The notes under the pieces were generated by a model that was not told the origin of the DNA, did no database searches, and was given only the letters and a program-made list of their open reading frames with translations. From Apiosordaria backusii (Eukaryota; Ascomycota; Sordariomycetes; Sordariales; Lasiosphaeriaceae), in contig JAUKTV010000005.1 in assembly GCA_030549205.1 (NCBI GenBank), forward strand, positions 744,001 to 808,000: 64,000 nucleotides of DNA. The letters are read 5' to 3'. The translations under genes were made by a program, and so were the position numbers. This document shows positions 11,173 to 23,054 of this stretch, one piece after another (the first letter of the stretch is position 1; each line of letters starts with the position of its first letter).

Positions 11173-11518
11173 GTTTCTCTTGTTGCCGAAAGCAGGAACT
11201 GGGAAAGGCGATGATGATAGGTAAAGGACGGACCGGGCAAGCAGTAGACATCCGATGAGTGACGAGTAACGATGATATGAGAAGCGTACGTAGTGTTGAT
11301 TCTTTTCTCGCACCATGATGAAATATCGAAGCATCTCTCGCAAAAACAAACCTGGAAGCAAAAATGCGAGAAACCCACTGCAGCCGTCCTTCCCCTCCCA
11401 TGACAGGAGGCAGAGGCTCATGAATGAACTCTGGTACTTGAGGATTTTTTTTGTTCCCCCAGGGCCTCTGTCCTTAATGATCCCCGAGTTTCATGAGCAT
11501 GCTCTGGGGAAAAACAGC

Positions 11519-11661
11519 TGCAAACCCTGCGACTCGAACGCAGGACCTGACCAGCACCAGAGCCGGTATGCCATCCAATTACTCCACTACCTCAAGTACC
11601 TGTAACTCTCTTTGTAAATTTTTTAGGCTTGGTCAAATGCTAACCGTTACACCAGTTGGGG
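11519..11661 (-). ncRNA. tRNA-like gene copy 2, longer insert
   Basis: The plan is that of copy 1, in the next tandem unit. The anticodon stem is TGACC (11635-11631) pairing perfectly with GGTCA (11552-11548). These bases differ from copy 1 at two pairs, and pairing is kept by changes on both strands. The T-arm CTGCG-TTCGAGT-CGCAG is identical to copy 1. TTTTT follows the 3' end within about seven bases. The insert is about 78 nt including the loop. Acceptor ends again pair only in part. Confidence 0.5.
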
Positions 11662-11970
11662 TTTCTCTTGTTGCCGAAAGATCAACTGGGAAGTGGGCTG
11701 ATAAGGCAGCAGAGAGCAGATGGTGCGATGTTGGGAAGGAGCAACGCGACTGGGAATTTTTGACTCTGCCTGATCCCTTTTGACCAGTCGCTCTGAATGT
11801 CAAGCTTGCATCCTGATGTCTTCAAATGCCTTTCTGCATTGCTGCGAGAGACGGGAAACTGGATGAGCTTGATAAAAGGCAAAAAGCGAGAACCCCCGGC
11901 AGCTATCACTTAGCCCAAACTCAAGAGAGTGCTCTATCTGGCACTCCGCTTGAATAAGGGTGTAAATAGC

Positions 11971-12072
11971 TGCAAACCCTACGACTCGAACGTAGGACCT
12001 GGCAGCCGCCATCTGGTTTCAGTAGGTAACCTGGCAGGGCTTCCCAAATGCTTACCATTACACCAGTTTGGG
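11971..12072 (-). ncRNA. tRNA-like gene copy 3, partly degraded
   Basis: The T-arm is CTACG-TTCGAGT-CGTAG: the G-C pair of copies 1 and 2 is replaced by A-T on both sides, so the stem is kept. The anticodon stem halves TGGGA and TGCCA pair at four of five positions. The A box reads TGGTGTAATGG. No TTTTT run follows the 3' end, unlike in copies 1 and 2. If the T-stem is taken as six pairs, the acceptor gives five pairs (CAAAC with GTTTG). Confidence 0.42.
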
Positions 12073-14250
12073 GTTCTCTAGTGGCCGATGGAGCAAGTTG
12101 GAGGGCCGGATGTTAAAGGGAGGGTAAGAGCAGGCAGGCAGCAGAGGTCAGAGAATGTGAGCTTGGGAAGGAGATAGGAGGTGATGAGGAAGGAGCGTAG
12201 CTGTGCCATCTACTTGCCAATGCTTCCACATCATGCCCTGAGATATGTTTGTCAAAAGTTCAAGCTCCTCGCAACGATAGAGACATCAGCTCAGATCAGC
12301 AGAAACAAGTATCATCTTGCAGATATATTATTAACACAATCCAGAAATTCATCACCTCAGCTTGATAGAAATTGGTTGAACACAGAGACTTTCAGGTTGA
12401 ATACGACATGACAAAGAAGCACTTGCTCAGACTCATCCATAGCAGAACCATGACGAAAGTTCAAGAACATAACTGTCCTATCTGCTCCTGTTAGTACTCG
12501 ACTGTCTATTAAATCAACCGACCAACTGAAAGAAATTGAACCCCCACCAAGGTGCAAGTGCGGTAGTCAACATGCTGCATCTAAACTTTCATCGCAAACA
12601 ATAATACACGCAAGGCATGGCATACACAACTTATGCAACCCAAACACCTCAACCGTTTCCACCTCACCGACTTTGGCCATTCGAAAACGGAGACATCATT
12701 CAAAATTTCGGTACCAGAACCGGCACCTAACCCCTTCCGCCCTCACCGACTGGCATGCGGCAGGGCCCCTCCGCATCCGGGTTCGGCTCCGGGATCGCCC
12801 CGGTTGACCGCTTCGGAAGACGTGTTTCACCCCGGCCTTCACCGCACTCCACATACTATCCACCGTAAACATCCACCGGAATCTCCACCGGTGTCGTCCC
12901 CACCAAAAACCTCCACTTGGGACGTCGTTCAACGGTTTCAGAGTGCGTGCTTTTATCAGGAAGCTAGTACTGTTGTGGGGAAATGATGTTGTTCAACTGC
13001 CGGCCGGCCGGCGGCCAGATGATGGAAAATCGATAGCAAAAAACGCCAAAATTGTTAGATCCGGGACTATTTTTCAATGGTTCAGCCGCTCTTAAGTTAG
13101 ACCGCTTTTTCTGATAATCGGCGATCATTGATCAGGAAGATGAAGCTATCAGATTCATTGCAGAGGGCTGGCTAGGTCTAGACTTCGCTTTGGACTTTTT
13201 TTGTGAGATGGCGTGGATGGGTGACAGACAGGGCAGAGCAAAGCAGAGGAGAGCAGAGCAGAGGCAACGTTTCATTGTGGTAGGGTGACATTTGTGATGA
13301 ACAGCACACGAGCTGGTTTGGTGTTGTGTGAATTTGTCCGAAGGGCTGAGGATTTGAATACGGGTACAATGAAACCACCAGACCCAACGGAGGAGAGGGG
13401 AAGAAATATGACAGTACACAAAATCTTTGGGGTTTCGTTGAAAAGTGACACTTGTAATTCATTGCTGCTGGTCTGTCAAAGTCAAGTTGTCGGTGTCAGT
13501 GTCATCGGAACTCAAATTCGATCGTATAAGTTTCAATGTCATTTCTTGCTGTTTCTTTCCCACATAACCGGCTTGGACTTTTCCGGGCTTTCTACAATCG
13601 ATTATGAAAGTTCAGGACCCTTGATCCTAAAAATTCCTTTCATCCTGCCATGTCAACCGTGTGGTTCCCAAAATCCAAGTGTCCACGGCCCGCCACATGC
13701 AACCATGGGCACATGCGCCCCAGATTTTCGAATTCACGCAGAGTGATGGTGATGGTAGGGTTGGATCGGAGTGGATTCCCCGGAAATTGCGTTTTGGTGA
13801 TCCTCCACATGCCATTGGCTGGTATTGTAGCGAATACTAGGCTGGATTCGGTAGGCGCGGTAAGAAAGCAACACTGGAAAAAGTGCGTTGAAGGTGTTGT
13901 GGAAATTGATCAACACGGCACAGCAAAACAACTCATCAATTCAGGGGTAACGATCAATCGGAAAGGAGCGTAAAACAGAATTGGGTTTGGAGCAGAAAAG
14001 GCTGGAAAATTCCAAGACACAAACAAGCATTTCATCACAAGTGGTAAAAAAAGGGTCATGTTTCCATATCGTTATGTAGAAAAAGACAGCGCCTCAACTG
14101 TTCCCCAGATCTGAAAACAGCAAAAAGCGCTGCCAAAAAATACAATTAGAAGATTAAATACATAGGTGTGGTATCATCATTATCGCTTGTCAATCCACCT
14201 GTCCCACAAAAGAAATGCTTTAAATATCCAAAACTCTCTACTTAACAAAT
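12073..14250. other. intergenic, no supported gene
   Basis: The end of the third tandem unit is followed by about 2 kb without a convincing gene. A GC-rich patch at 12720-12860 and a GGCCGGCCGG palindrome near 13000 stand out. The longest open frames (12633-12986 and 13285-13746, plus strand) show no domain and overlap frames on the other strand. Confidence 0.45.
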
Positions 14251-14970
14251 TTAAGCAAGGAGAGCGAGGACACCGGCAACGGCGGCGAGGGCAATGCTGC
14301 CACCGACGGTAGAGGCACCAGCAGTGAAGGTGGGCTGGGGAGGGGTGGTGCCGGAGGGGACACCGCCGGAGGGGACGGCACCGGAGGGAGCAGGAGCGCC
14401 GGGGGCACCGGGGCCGCCAGTGGGGCAGGGGACCTGGACGGTCTCATAGATGACGGTGGGGATGACCGTGGTGATGGAGGTGCTGATGGTCTTGATGGAG
14501 GTGCCGGGGCACTCAGGAGCAACCGTGACGAAAGTGGGGATGGGAGCGGGCTTGGTGGGCTCAACGTGGCCAGAGGTGGGGTAAGGAGGCTGCTCAACCA
14601 CGGTGGTGTTGGAGTAGTAGTGGGAGCTGGTGGCAGAGGGGGTGGGCTCGACCTCAGTGACGGGGCAGACGGTGGTGGAGACGGCGATGGTCTCGGTGAC
14701 GACGTGGGTGGAATCAGCAGGGCAGTCGGTCACGGTCTCGGGGCAGTCGGTGACGGTGAAGGTGGAGGTGGCGTAGATGGTAGAGGTGATGATGGGGAAG
14801 ACGGAGCTGGTGACAACGGTGGCGCTGGCAGGGCAGTCGGTCACCTCAGGGGCGCAGGAGGTGACGGTGTAGTACTCAGTAGAGTAAACAGTGGACTGAG
14901 CCTCCTCGGCGGCGACATCCTGGGCAATGGCAGCGCCAGCAAGGGCAACGGCAGCAACGGCGAAACGCAT
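14251..14970 (-). CDS. GPI-anchored Thr/Pro-rich cell-wall protein
   Basis: This intronless gene encodes 239 residues. A signal peptide (MRFAVAAVALAGAAIA) is followed by Thr/Ser/Val-rich sequence with repeated cysteine motifs of the type VTxC-x-PEVTDCPA and VTDCPETVTDCPA, a third region ending STTVCPVTE, and an ECPGTSIKT segment. A Pro/Gly/Ser spacer and a hydrophobic C-terminal tail (GGSIALAAVAGVLALLA) fit a GPI attachment signal with a cleavage site near GASTVGGS. The protein would be carried through the ER and end on the plasma membrane or wall. Function beyond structure is unknown. Codon use is strongly biased to C- and G-ending codons, as in highly expressed fungal genes. The PGAP4-like enzyme at 23055 could act on such anchors. 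Confidence 0.85.
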   Translation of the reverse strand: MRFAVAAVALAGAAIAQDVAAEEAQSTVYSTEYYTVTSCAPEVTDCPASATVVTSSVFPIITSTIYATSTFTVTDCPETVTDCPADSTHVVTETIAVSTTVCPVTEVEPTPSATSSHYYSNTTVVEQPPYPTSGHVEPTKPAPIPTFVTVAPECPGTSIKTISTSITTVIPTVIYETVQVPCPTGGPGAPGAPAPSGAVPSGGVPSGTTPPQPTFTAGASTVGGSIALAAVAGVLALLA

Positions 14971-17900
14971 CTTGACGGTTGGGGGTTTTGTTCGTTAAAA
15001 ACGAGATAAGGTGAGTGTTGTAGAAGGGGGTGGTAAAGACCGACTAAAGCTATAGAGCTTAGGAGTTGTTTGTAAAGAATGGACGACCGAAGTCAAGAGA
15101 GCTAGAGGCGATTGGCTGTGTGAGCTGAGGAAGGAAAGAGAAAGGAAACAGAATCTCGACGGACGGCGGGCATTGTTAAATATCCAACCCCGGGACACCT
15201 CGACTTGCGGTGCACAAAGTGCGGGAAATTACCGTCAGCGCCGGCTGCCCAATTCGGTGGACGCTAATCCAGGGGCTCGGTGGAGGGAACATTGAAGGGA
15301 ACATTAACATCCCCGCCGTGGCTGCGGATCCCAGTGGTCCCCTGATGAGATCCCCTGAGATACCTGGGCAGCACTGCAGCGACCGACCTTCTCCTTTGCG
15401 GAAAGAGACCTGCCGAGTACTGCACAGTAACGAGCCAGCGCCCCCCTATCCAGACAGCACCGAGACAGGGGTCTGCTGTGCTCTTGAGATCCGGGTTGGT
15501 CAAGGCGAGGCGCTTAGGTCTTGTGGTCTGCTCATGAATGTGATCAGTGCAACTCTTCTGATTTGGCAACCAGTTCCTCTCTTCCGCCGGCTTCTGTTGC
15601 TCTGAAAGACAATCTGTCTCTGGCCGCTGTGTAGCATTGCCACTGGTTGACAGCCAATTCACCACAGTAGATTTCCCGTATCTGCAATCACTTTCCATAG
15701 CAGGCCCGGTCATGAGCTGATAGTGGATTGAAGCGGATACCACAAAAAAGCGGTCGAGGCGGTGGAGGAAAAGCAGAGAAGCCGGTCTCTCTCCGCATTT
15801 TCTGGATCTGGGTACCGTAACGGTCGGCGCGAAACTGCCGCCAGCAACAACGCGTGCGTGACGGGAGCACGCTGCACTGCTGTGCACTGTACCGCAGCAC
15901 ACAGTAGACTGCGGGGCGCGTATCGCTAGAGTGTTGATGTGTTCTAAATACGTGGTTTGTTGTGTGTGCTGGCAACTGTTACACCTCATGTTCTGCTCGA
16001 TATCCAAAGACTATGAGACTCGTGGCATTGAAACAACACATGGCTGGCCTGTGCTTGCAGGACCACAAACAAGGCCTCGAAAAGAGTTCTCGATCATGAA
16101 TTTTCGGTGTTGGCAGCTGTCAGCACAGACGGGACGGGCACTGTGTGAATATTACACTAGACTTGTGTTGCTTAAAGACGACAAAAGACGCTAATGCAGG
16201 AACCAACCAATGCGCGTTTTTGATTCGACAAGATCTTCAACACCAATCCGAGGACCTTGTCGAAACAGAAGCGAGATCACAGTCTCTGGCGGTGGGTGCT
16301 GGCTCACAAATTGTGATGAACGCCACAGCCAGGAAAAGATCTCTTCGCCTCTTGGGTCGCAGTGCTCTCCGCGCCTGTTTCTTGCCGAGAAGGCTTAATC
16401 TCGTGGAACGATCTCTTGGAAGCCGGGAATTTCATGCATCGTCCTTGTGTCCGGAGTCGACCCATCGCCTTGTCGTTGTGGCTCTTCACTGGATCAGCAG
16501 TTTCAAGACTCTGCAAAGAGGAAGATCCTGTGATGCTGTTTCCATATTAATCCGGAGCCAGAGAAGCAAAGGAGAGGGGACGCGGAAGGATGACGTGAGG
16601 CACAAGAGTAAGGTTTGACAAGATCACCGTTCGTTCCCTGTTATTCAGGTCCATTCAGCCGTTCTTGCCGTTTACGCCGTTGTCAGATGCAAATTTGTTT
16701 TTCGACATCTCTGGGCACCAAGTTATCAGCAGTCTCGGCCCGTCCATTGGAGCTTCATTCCGTGCTGTGCCAATTCTGGCGACTAGTGTAAACGTTGTCG
16801 AACAGCCTTTCCTGATTTGCTCAGCCTTCAAGATTGGAACTCGGCCCTTTCACCCATCCAGACTTCACGAATCTCAAAATCCCCATTCCCGTCATTACAC
16901 CGCGAAAGCTTCATCAAGCCATCTCCAAGCAATGCAACGGTCACCCTTGTCATCGACAAAGCGGTCAAAAAACATCTCGGCGGTCACGCATTTCTCCCCA
17001 CAAAAAGGAGACAGCGGGGTGCATGATGCATCAGTCCTGCTCCACCAGAACTTCACACAGGCGACCAGTCTCATTTCCCGTAGGCCACAGCTGTCGATAT
17101 ATGTATCGTGGTGGCTGCGCTGGTGCAGATCACTGCACCGACTACACCGCACCTTGAACCGACAGACATACAGTCTCACTTACACGAAGCCATCCAAGAC
17201 TTGTTGCGCCTCACAGAAGACGATGTCTCACCACTCAACTGGATCTGTAACGACGCCTGGTGTCTGAGAGGAAACAACAGCTCGCGTATCACCACATGTT
17301 CTCGAGGCCTCGATCCGGATCTCCTGACCGGCTTCCCTTCCACGGATATGTATATCAACTGCAAAGTTTCCTTGTGGGATTCTCGTTGGCGCTCTCAGTC
17401 ACAATACCGATCTCCTTTGTCCAACTCAGGCGTCGATCTCCCTTACCACTGCATGAGATCGCGACGTCATTAGGCTTTTTCCTCCTTATTTGTGGCAGAG
17501 CTGCAAGCGCACTCTTTTTCATCGGGTTTTTATTCGGTTTCTCTTCAGTTGTTGGGATTGACTCGGGGCGGAGTCGATCGAGTTTGAATGTCACATTCAT
17601 CAGACATTCACCTCAACAATATCGGCCTCGGTCTGAGTGTCCGTGGATCGAGGATTTGGTACCTCTGCAAGGTTCAAAGCGGAGCTCTATTATCGAGTTG
17701 TGTGTTGGGTTCTTGATATTGACAACTCCACAGAACGGCATAACCGGTACTGACAATGACAACTTTTTGGAAGCAAAGTACAGCAAACGAGGCGATGCAG
17801 GCCAACAAGACGACCAGCATGAGGGAAGTGTATCATGGATTGTCTCCAGAGATAAGGTCTGTTCACCATGACGATACGGCGAAACGGCTACCTCCGAGAG

Positions 17901-19405
17901 AGCTTTCCAGCCCGGTGTGGATTCACGGTGTGGCGGTGCTAATGGCGGTCGGGCATGTAAGGAAGGAAGAGAGAGGAGGCCGGGGCCGGACCGGTATTGG
18001 GTCGGAGGCGGCTCTTCGCCGGGAGGAACAAGAATCACGACTTATGCACCAATTACGGGCAGCTGCATGTCCCACAAATCAGCTGAATTTCTTAGAGACC
18101 ACAAGGCAGTTCGGCAGGCTGAAATCATCATCACACCGATGTCGAAACCGACCACTCACCGGCCACCGTCGCTAAACCCCGCGGGATTTTATTGGGGCTC
18201 TTCCAACACAGCCTCGGCCTCATGAATCGGCCGCTTTGGGCTGTGGCTTTCGGGTTCACACGGTTGAAATCCAAGGCGGGTGAATTGGCTCATTGCACCC
18301 CCGGCGACGAATCACGAAAAACTCTCAGTGCTTCACAGCTGCACGTCTCTCAAAGTGGCATCGCACCGCAACGTCAGCACTATTTGACTAAGCACCAGCA
18401 ACTGTTGATGGAGAGCGTTGGGGGCCGTACACTATAGGACTCCAATACTACCCAGAAGGACTGACGCCCTACGCCGTTGGTGAGCGGTAGTCCTCCGCAT
18501 CTCGTCGTGGGTTGTGATTGGGTGCGAAGCGTGGAGGGACGGTGAAGGTCCGTGCAACCGTCGAGGCCTCTTGGCTCCTGGGGTCTCAAAGACCGAATCA
18601 ACGGTGCGGTCCTCGCCTGGCCTGCCGGAGCCCCAGAGCCCTACGGGACGAGCAGGAAACGAACAGTGGGCCCCCGGCCGATGAGTCGTCGTTGCGGCAG
18701 AGCGGCTGCGCATTCAATGCGCAGCGGGATGTGGGATGCAAGTCAAACCAACGACGTGCTCTAGGCAGCTTCCTCGTCGACATTGCGACAAAACTTGAAA
18801 TGGCGGCCGCCCTTTTGCTCGCCGAAGGGCGGTCGTCACATCCTTTTTTGCTTCAATTCACCTAATTGACGAGCGTTATCAAATTGTGCAAAACCTGGAA
18901 GGGGCCGTTGGCTCTAGCTACGGGGAAAACTGCACAAGCATCGGTCGTACATGCATCTCGACGAGGCTGTGGCTATCCGTATCCTTGTCCTCACAGCATA
19001 TCCTCCCTCTTCCCTCCCTTCCCGCTGCATGCAGCCGGTGACGTCCACTTGGTGTCCTCACTTTTTGGGTTCCATCGTCTGTCTTGTACATTTGTTATAA
19101 ATGCCCCGTATGCCTGGCTTCCCCAGGTTGACCCCCATTCCATCCCCATAAGGCTGCTGGCTGCCTGCAGATTTCTTGACATTGAGCGCGGACCACCACT
19201 TTAGCGACTTACATCCGCAGACGCCTCACTCCCACTTTCGCCGCATAACCTGACCACTCCCCGTCCCCGTCCTCTCCCTTCCCCTTCCCCTCCCCCGCAT
19301 TGGAGTCATCCTTTTTACACGAGTGTGCCTTGAGATTGAGACCTTCTCTTTTCCTCTTTCTCTTTTCTCTCGCCTTTCAGCTTGCATACTTGTTATTCAG
19401 TACTG
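14971..19405. other. 4.4-kb gene-poor region
   Basis: No gene can be supported. Several open frames of 150-250 codons exist on both strands (15264-16007 minus; 16665-17267 and 17260-17871 plus) but lack domains, overlap one another and mostly start without ATG. A frame at 17311-17600 has two hydrophobic stretches (LQSFLVGFSLALSVTIPISF and LGFFLLICGRAASALFFIGF) and may be a gene relic. CT-rich DNA at 19240-19380 probably marks the promoter or leader of the zinc-finger gene. Confidence 0.45.
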
Positions 19406-19495
19406 GTGAGTTGCTTCTCTTCCACATACCTTAAATCAATGCTGTTGCCCAAGTGTAACAGCATGGCTTGACCTTAACTAATCATGATATCGCAG
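19406..19495 (+). other. possible 5' leader intron of the zinc-finger gene
   Basis: A GTGAGT donor, a CTTAACTAAT branch-like site and an ATCGCAG acceptor define a 90-nt intron upstream of the ATG at 19617. It is used only if transcription starts in the CT-rich tract before 19406. Confidence 0.4.
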
Positions 19496-19523
19496 CTCTG
19501 TCGATTTTGGATAGCTCTCAGTC

Positions 19524-19531
19524 TATATAAA
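19524..19531 (+). promoter_or_regulatory. TATA-box-like element upstream of the zinc-finger gene
   Basis: TATATAAA lies 86 bases before the ATG. It would serve a start site downstream of the proposed leader intron, so the two features imply alternative starts or one of them is not used. Confidence 0.4.
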
Positions 19532-19616
19532 TATTGAGCGCATATCCCCACGCTGGCATCCATTACTCATCCTCGCACTTGTCGCTTGCTTCTTGAAGCC
19601 ATTCCACTCTTCCGGT

Positions 19617-22084
19617 ATGGCTTCCCAGGTTGACGCCGCCGGCGTTGCCTCTGCAACAACACCACACATCTGCTCCCACTGCAAAAAGTCCTTCGCCCGT
19701 CTTTGTGACCTGAACAAGCACGCAAAGTCCCACAGCAGACCCTACAAGTGCCTGTTCACAAACTGCAAGTATCACGAGCATGGCTGGCCGACCGCGAAAG
19801 AGCTAGAACGACACGTCAACGACAAGCACTCGCCATCTCCGAGGACCTTTGCATGCCTATACCAGCCATGCCCGTACCGATCGAAGCGGGAGTCGAACTG
19901 CAAACAGCACATGGAGAAGGCTCACAAGTGGAAATATGTGCGGAGCAAGTCAAACGGCAAGCGTCTGCCAGTAACGGCTCAGTCCGACATTGTTTACCGG
20001 CTGAAGACCGACGATGCCACCCTCGGAGCTCGCAACTTTGGTCCAAGTCCGATCTCGCCCCAGCCACAGCTAGTGCCGCCACATGGCGGTGATTTCGTGC
20101 TCTACGATGACGACGGACTACAAGAAGATGCCTTTGGTGAGGAAGACGACGAGGCTTACTCCCACTTTCAAGACGTACAGGCTTTCCAGTCTTACCTCCC
20201 GTGGAACTCTCCCAATACTCGTGTCCGACAGGCCGAGTCCGTGATCGATTCCTACAATGGCACCCTTGAAAAGCCAGTGAGCTCCGAATTTTATGGCACC
20301 GGGCTTCTAGATCCGAGACTATCATCTTATCAGACGCCTCCAGGCTCAGAAGCTCATCGCACCCCCGATACGCCTTGCCTTGACATTGCAGCCTCAATCA
20401 AAGTCGAGTCCCCAACGGTCACAATGGATTTCTTTTCGCCACAAAAACGGAAATTCGAGCCCGTAGATGGATCCTCACAAGATTCGAAACCTGCCACCAA
20501 CCCAGCCCGTGGAATCGGTTCATCTGGAGCTTCGAAAGCCAACGCTCAGCGGCCAACTACCGGTCCAGCCAAGAGCATATCCAACCGCCGGGACAGCTTT
20601 AACGAGGACAGCCGTCGGCCGACCAAAAAGGCAAAGCAAACGCCCGTGGAGGATTTCAGCGATACGAGCATGCCCGACATCTTTCGCTTCGCCCATCCAA
20701 CCATCTAGTATGTGTTGAGCTTTAGTCCGCATGCGGAAAACACTCGCTAACATGTTTATTTAAAAGTGATAGAGACCAAAAGGAAACCTATTCTCCGTGC
20801 CACACAGTTCATCGAGACATTTCAACTCTGGTGTGAGTAATCCAATGTCTAGAGCAGCCCCGAACTCCGTTAACGTTGGTAGGTAGACGACATCTGAGCA
20901 GACCGGCACATCGCTTCAAGGTCACCGATCGCTTCATTTCATCCTTTGATCAAGACGAGAACTTTCGTCATCCGCGGGTCGGAGTTTGCCGCTGGTGCTG
21001 GTTGACGTTTACGGACCGATCCGAGTTTGAGGCTCATGTCTCCAATATGTGCGAAAAGGTTTCCAAGGGGAAGCGCGAAAAGTGGAGGGTTCTGCTGAAC
21101 AGTTTCACGCCTCTTGTCGATGGACCGAGCCATACGCACACGAGTTTCGACTTGGTTCAGGAAAGTGAGGAGGATGGGTGGGATCAGCTGTCTAGAGGGT
21201 TAGAAGAGTCGCCTGAGGTCGACGACAGCACTCGTGTCCCAGTGGCGTCTCCGGCTTTGGTGTACCCGACATACCACGGCGAGTTTGTGCCTCTCACAGA
21301 GCACCAAAGGCTTCTGAAGGAGCACCAAGCCCTGCAGGAGAAGCATCGACGACTACTGGGCCAGGTCACACAAGCCATGTATGCCCGACAGGTCTGCGAG
21401 AACAACACCAGGAATCAGCCGCTTGACGCTCGGGACAACATGCTCCTGGCGGCCATGGCGAGAGCACCATCGAAAGTAGAAAGGTCCTCTTTGCTTCAGC
21501 AGCAGCACAAGCTCTTAGACCGAGACAACCTCGTCCAGCACATGGATTCCCAATCCACCGATGTTGACGTGCAGGGCTTTCTGGAAGAAGTCGAGAACGC
21601 TCACAAGGGCCTGACCAGGCAAGACTCGGGCTTCAGCACCACATCTCGCTCGACGATCCACCACGTCCCGCCAAGTCCACCGCTCAGATCTCTCGACTAT
21701 GCGGATGACGACCAACACGATGCGGCTCATGGCTCCGGCAGCCAAAATCTGCAAACCAGGAAGCAGCCTACCTCCCATGCCGACTCTGGGTATGCGACAG
21801 AAGGCAGACGAGGCAGCCTCGCCGAGCTGGGGATGTCTACCATTGCGGGGGTGGTGGCCGCGTCAGCAGTGATGCATCATCATGATCACTCCATGACGAC
21901 CACGGCGACGACGACTGATGATACGTTTATGAAGGATACGTTTATGAGCACTGGTCATGAGGAGCAGTCACAGCAGGCACACCAGCTCATGGAGGACAGC
22001 TTGACGGAGTTTCCTTTTGAGTATGACTTTCCCCCGGCGAGCCAGCTTGAGGCAGACTTGGGGGCGTTTGACTTTCCTCTCTGA
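19617..22084 (+). CDS. C2H2 zinc-finger protein, probable transcription factor
   Basis: Three exons are proposed: 19617-20707, 20767-20832 and 20887-22084, with introns of 59 and 54 nt (GTATGT and GTGAGT donors; GCTAAC and GTTAAC branches). The product has 784 residues. The N-terminus holds three C2H2-type fingers: HICSHCKKSFARLCDLNKHA with His spacing 3, then YKC-x4-C...H-x4-H, and FAC-x4-C...H-x4-H. A long disordered acidic region follows. Exons 2-3 encode a conserved block, TVHRDISTLV through VCRWCWLTF, EFEAHVSNMC and SKGKREKWRVLL, which contains a further C2HC-like finger and recurs in fungal zinc-finger regulators. A Gln/His-rich segment and an acidic hydrophobic C-terminus (EFPFEYDFPPASQLEADLGAFDF) could be an activation domain. 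The ATG at 19617 is the first in frame. The 66-nt middle exon is supported by frame on both sides. DNA targets are unknown. Confidence 0.85.
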
Positions 22085-23054
22085 TTTTTATCTCCTATTT
22101 TCCTTCATATATCTAGAGCACCTCTAGAGTTGTTGTTTTCTTTTTTCTTTTTTCCTTGTCTCTAGGTATAAGGGCGGCTTTCTCCTCTTTTTTTTTCCTA
22201 CACATCTTGGGTAGCGATTAGCGGGTAGCGGGATCTCCTCTTTTTCACTTGGGTTGAGTCCGTCGGGTACGGGTATTTCCTTTCTCTCAATCACGGGATA
22301 ATATGTGATATGGTTTATGGGTCTTATGGGATATATGTATTTATGGATATGGAGGCAATCGATGGAAACTTATGGGGATTGGTGCTTATGCATTGGCAAC
22401 AAGAAAGGCTCACAGCCAAACATAATGGAGAGAAAAAAAAACATGAGAGAGTTCGGTAACAAACAGTATAGATTCCCAACTCTGTTTTTTCTCTTGGTTT
22501 TGCTTTCTTTGGCATAAATTACAGCATCAAATACAGATATGCATGTCATACCGCACGTTACATCAGACACAATACATATTGGTATAACAAGCGAACAAAG
22601 CAAAAAAAAAAAAAAAAAAAAAGATGATTTTTCTCAAGTCTTCTCAGGTCCTCAAGTTCATGCTGTTGAGTTTGAGTTGCTCCTCTCGTCTCATCTCATT
22701 CGTCCAAAGGGTGATCCTTCAACAAGGCAACCTTGCCAAGACATGGGATGGAGCTAGAACCCCTGTCAATGATTAGAAGCGCCAAGACATCGCTCGTTCG
22801 GCGCTCGGCCCGTCTCAACGCCCATCAATGCTCATCCATTGCTCTGGCTCGCGACAACTTCAACTTTTTGGCATCTCCAAACCTCCGAATCTTGAAATTT
22901 TTGTTTTGGATTTTGATCTTTTTATATCCGTTCTTTTATTACCGTCGCTCTCTTGTATCTTTTTGTCTGTGATACCCCAAACCCGCGACCATGCTATCCT
23001 AATATTTGCTGCCTTAACTTCTTTACTTTCTTCCCGTTGCTCCGAATCGCAATA
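22085..23054. other. intergenic with 21-A tract
   Basis: This region holds the 3' untranslated part of the zinc-finger gene and the leader of the next gene. It contains pyrimidine-rich stretches and an uninterrupted run of A. No gene is seen. Confidence 0.5.
22602..22622 (+). repeat. (A)21 homopolymer
   Basis: There are twenty-one consecutive A residues. It could be a simple slippage tract or the scar of a retroposed polyadenylated sequence; no clear target-site duplication is visible. Confidence 0.8.

Larger units (their letters stand above)
10830..12170 (-). repeat. three diverged tandem units of about 460 bp
   Basis: Equivalent points recur at spacings of 461 and 452 bases (T-arms at 11066, 11527 and 11979). 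Shared parts in each unit are a block starting GCAAAAATGCGAGAA, a segment ending near CTGGGGAAAAAC, a tRNA-like core with T-arm and D-arm, and a segment like GGGTTTCTCTTGTTGCCGAAAG. Copies differ by many substitutions and indels, so the array is old. The third unit is the most degraded. Confidence 0.75.

Noticed and set aside
12710..12860. GC-rich patch as a possible transposon end
   Set aside because: No terminal inverted repeat pair, target duplication or transposase frame could be found.
15264..16007. 247-codon open frame on the minus strand
   Set aside because: It has no domain, signal peptide or membrane segment, the composition is irregular with many Cys and His, and plus-strand frames overlap it. 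It is probably chance.
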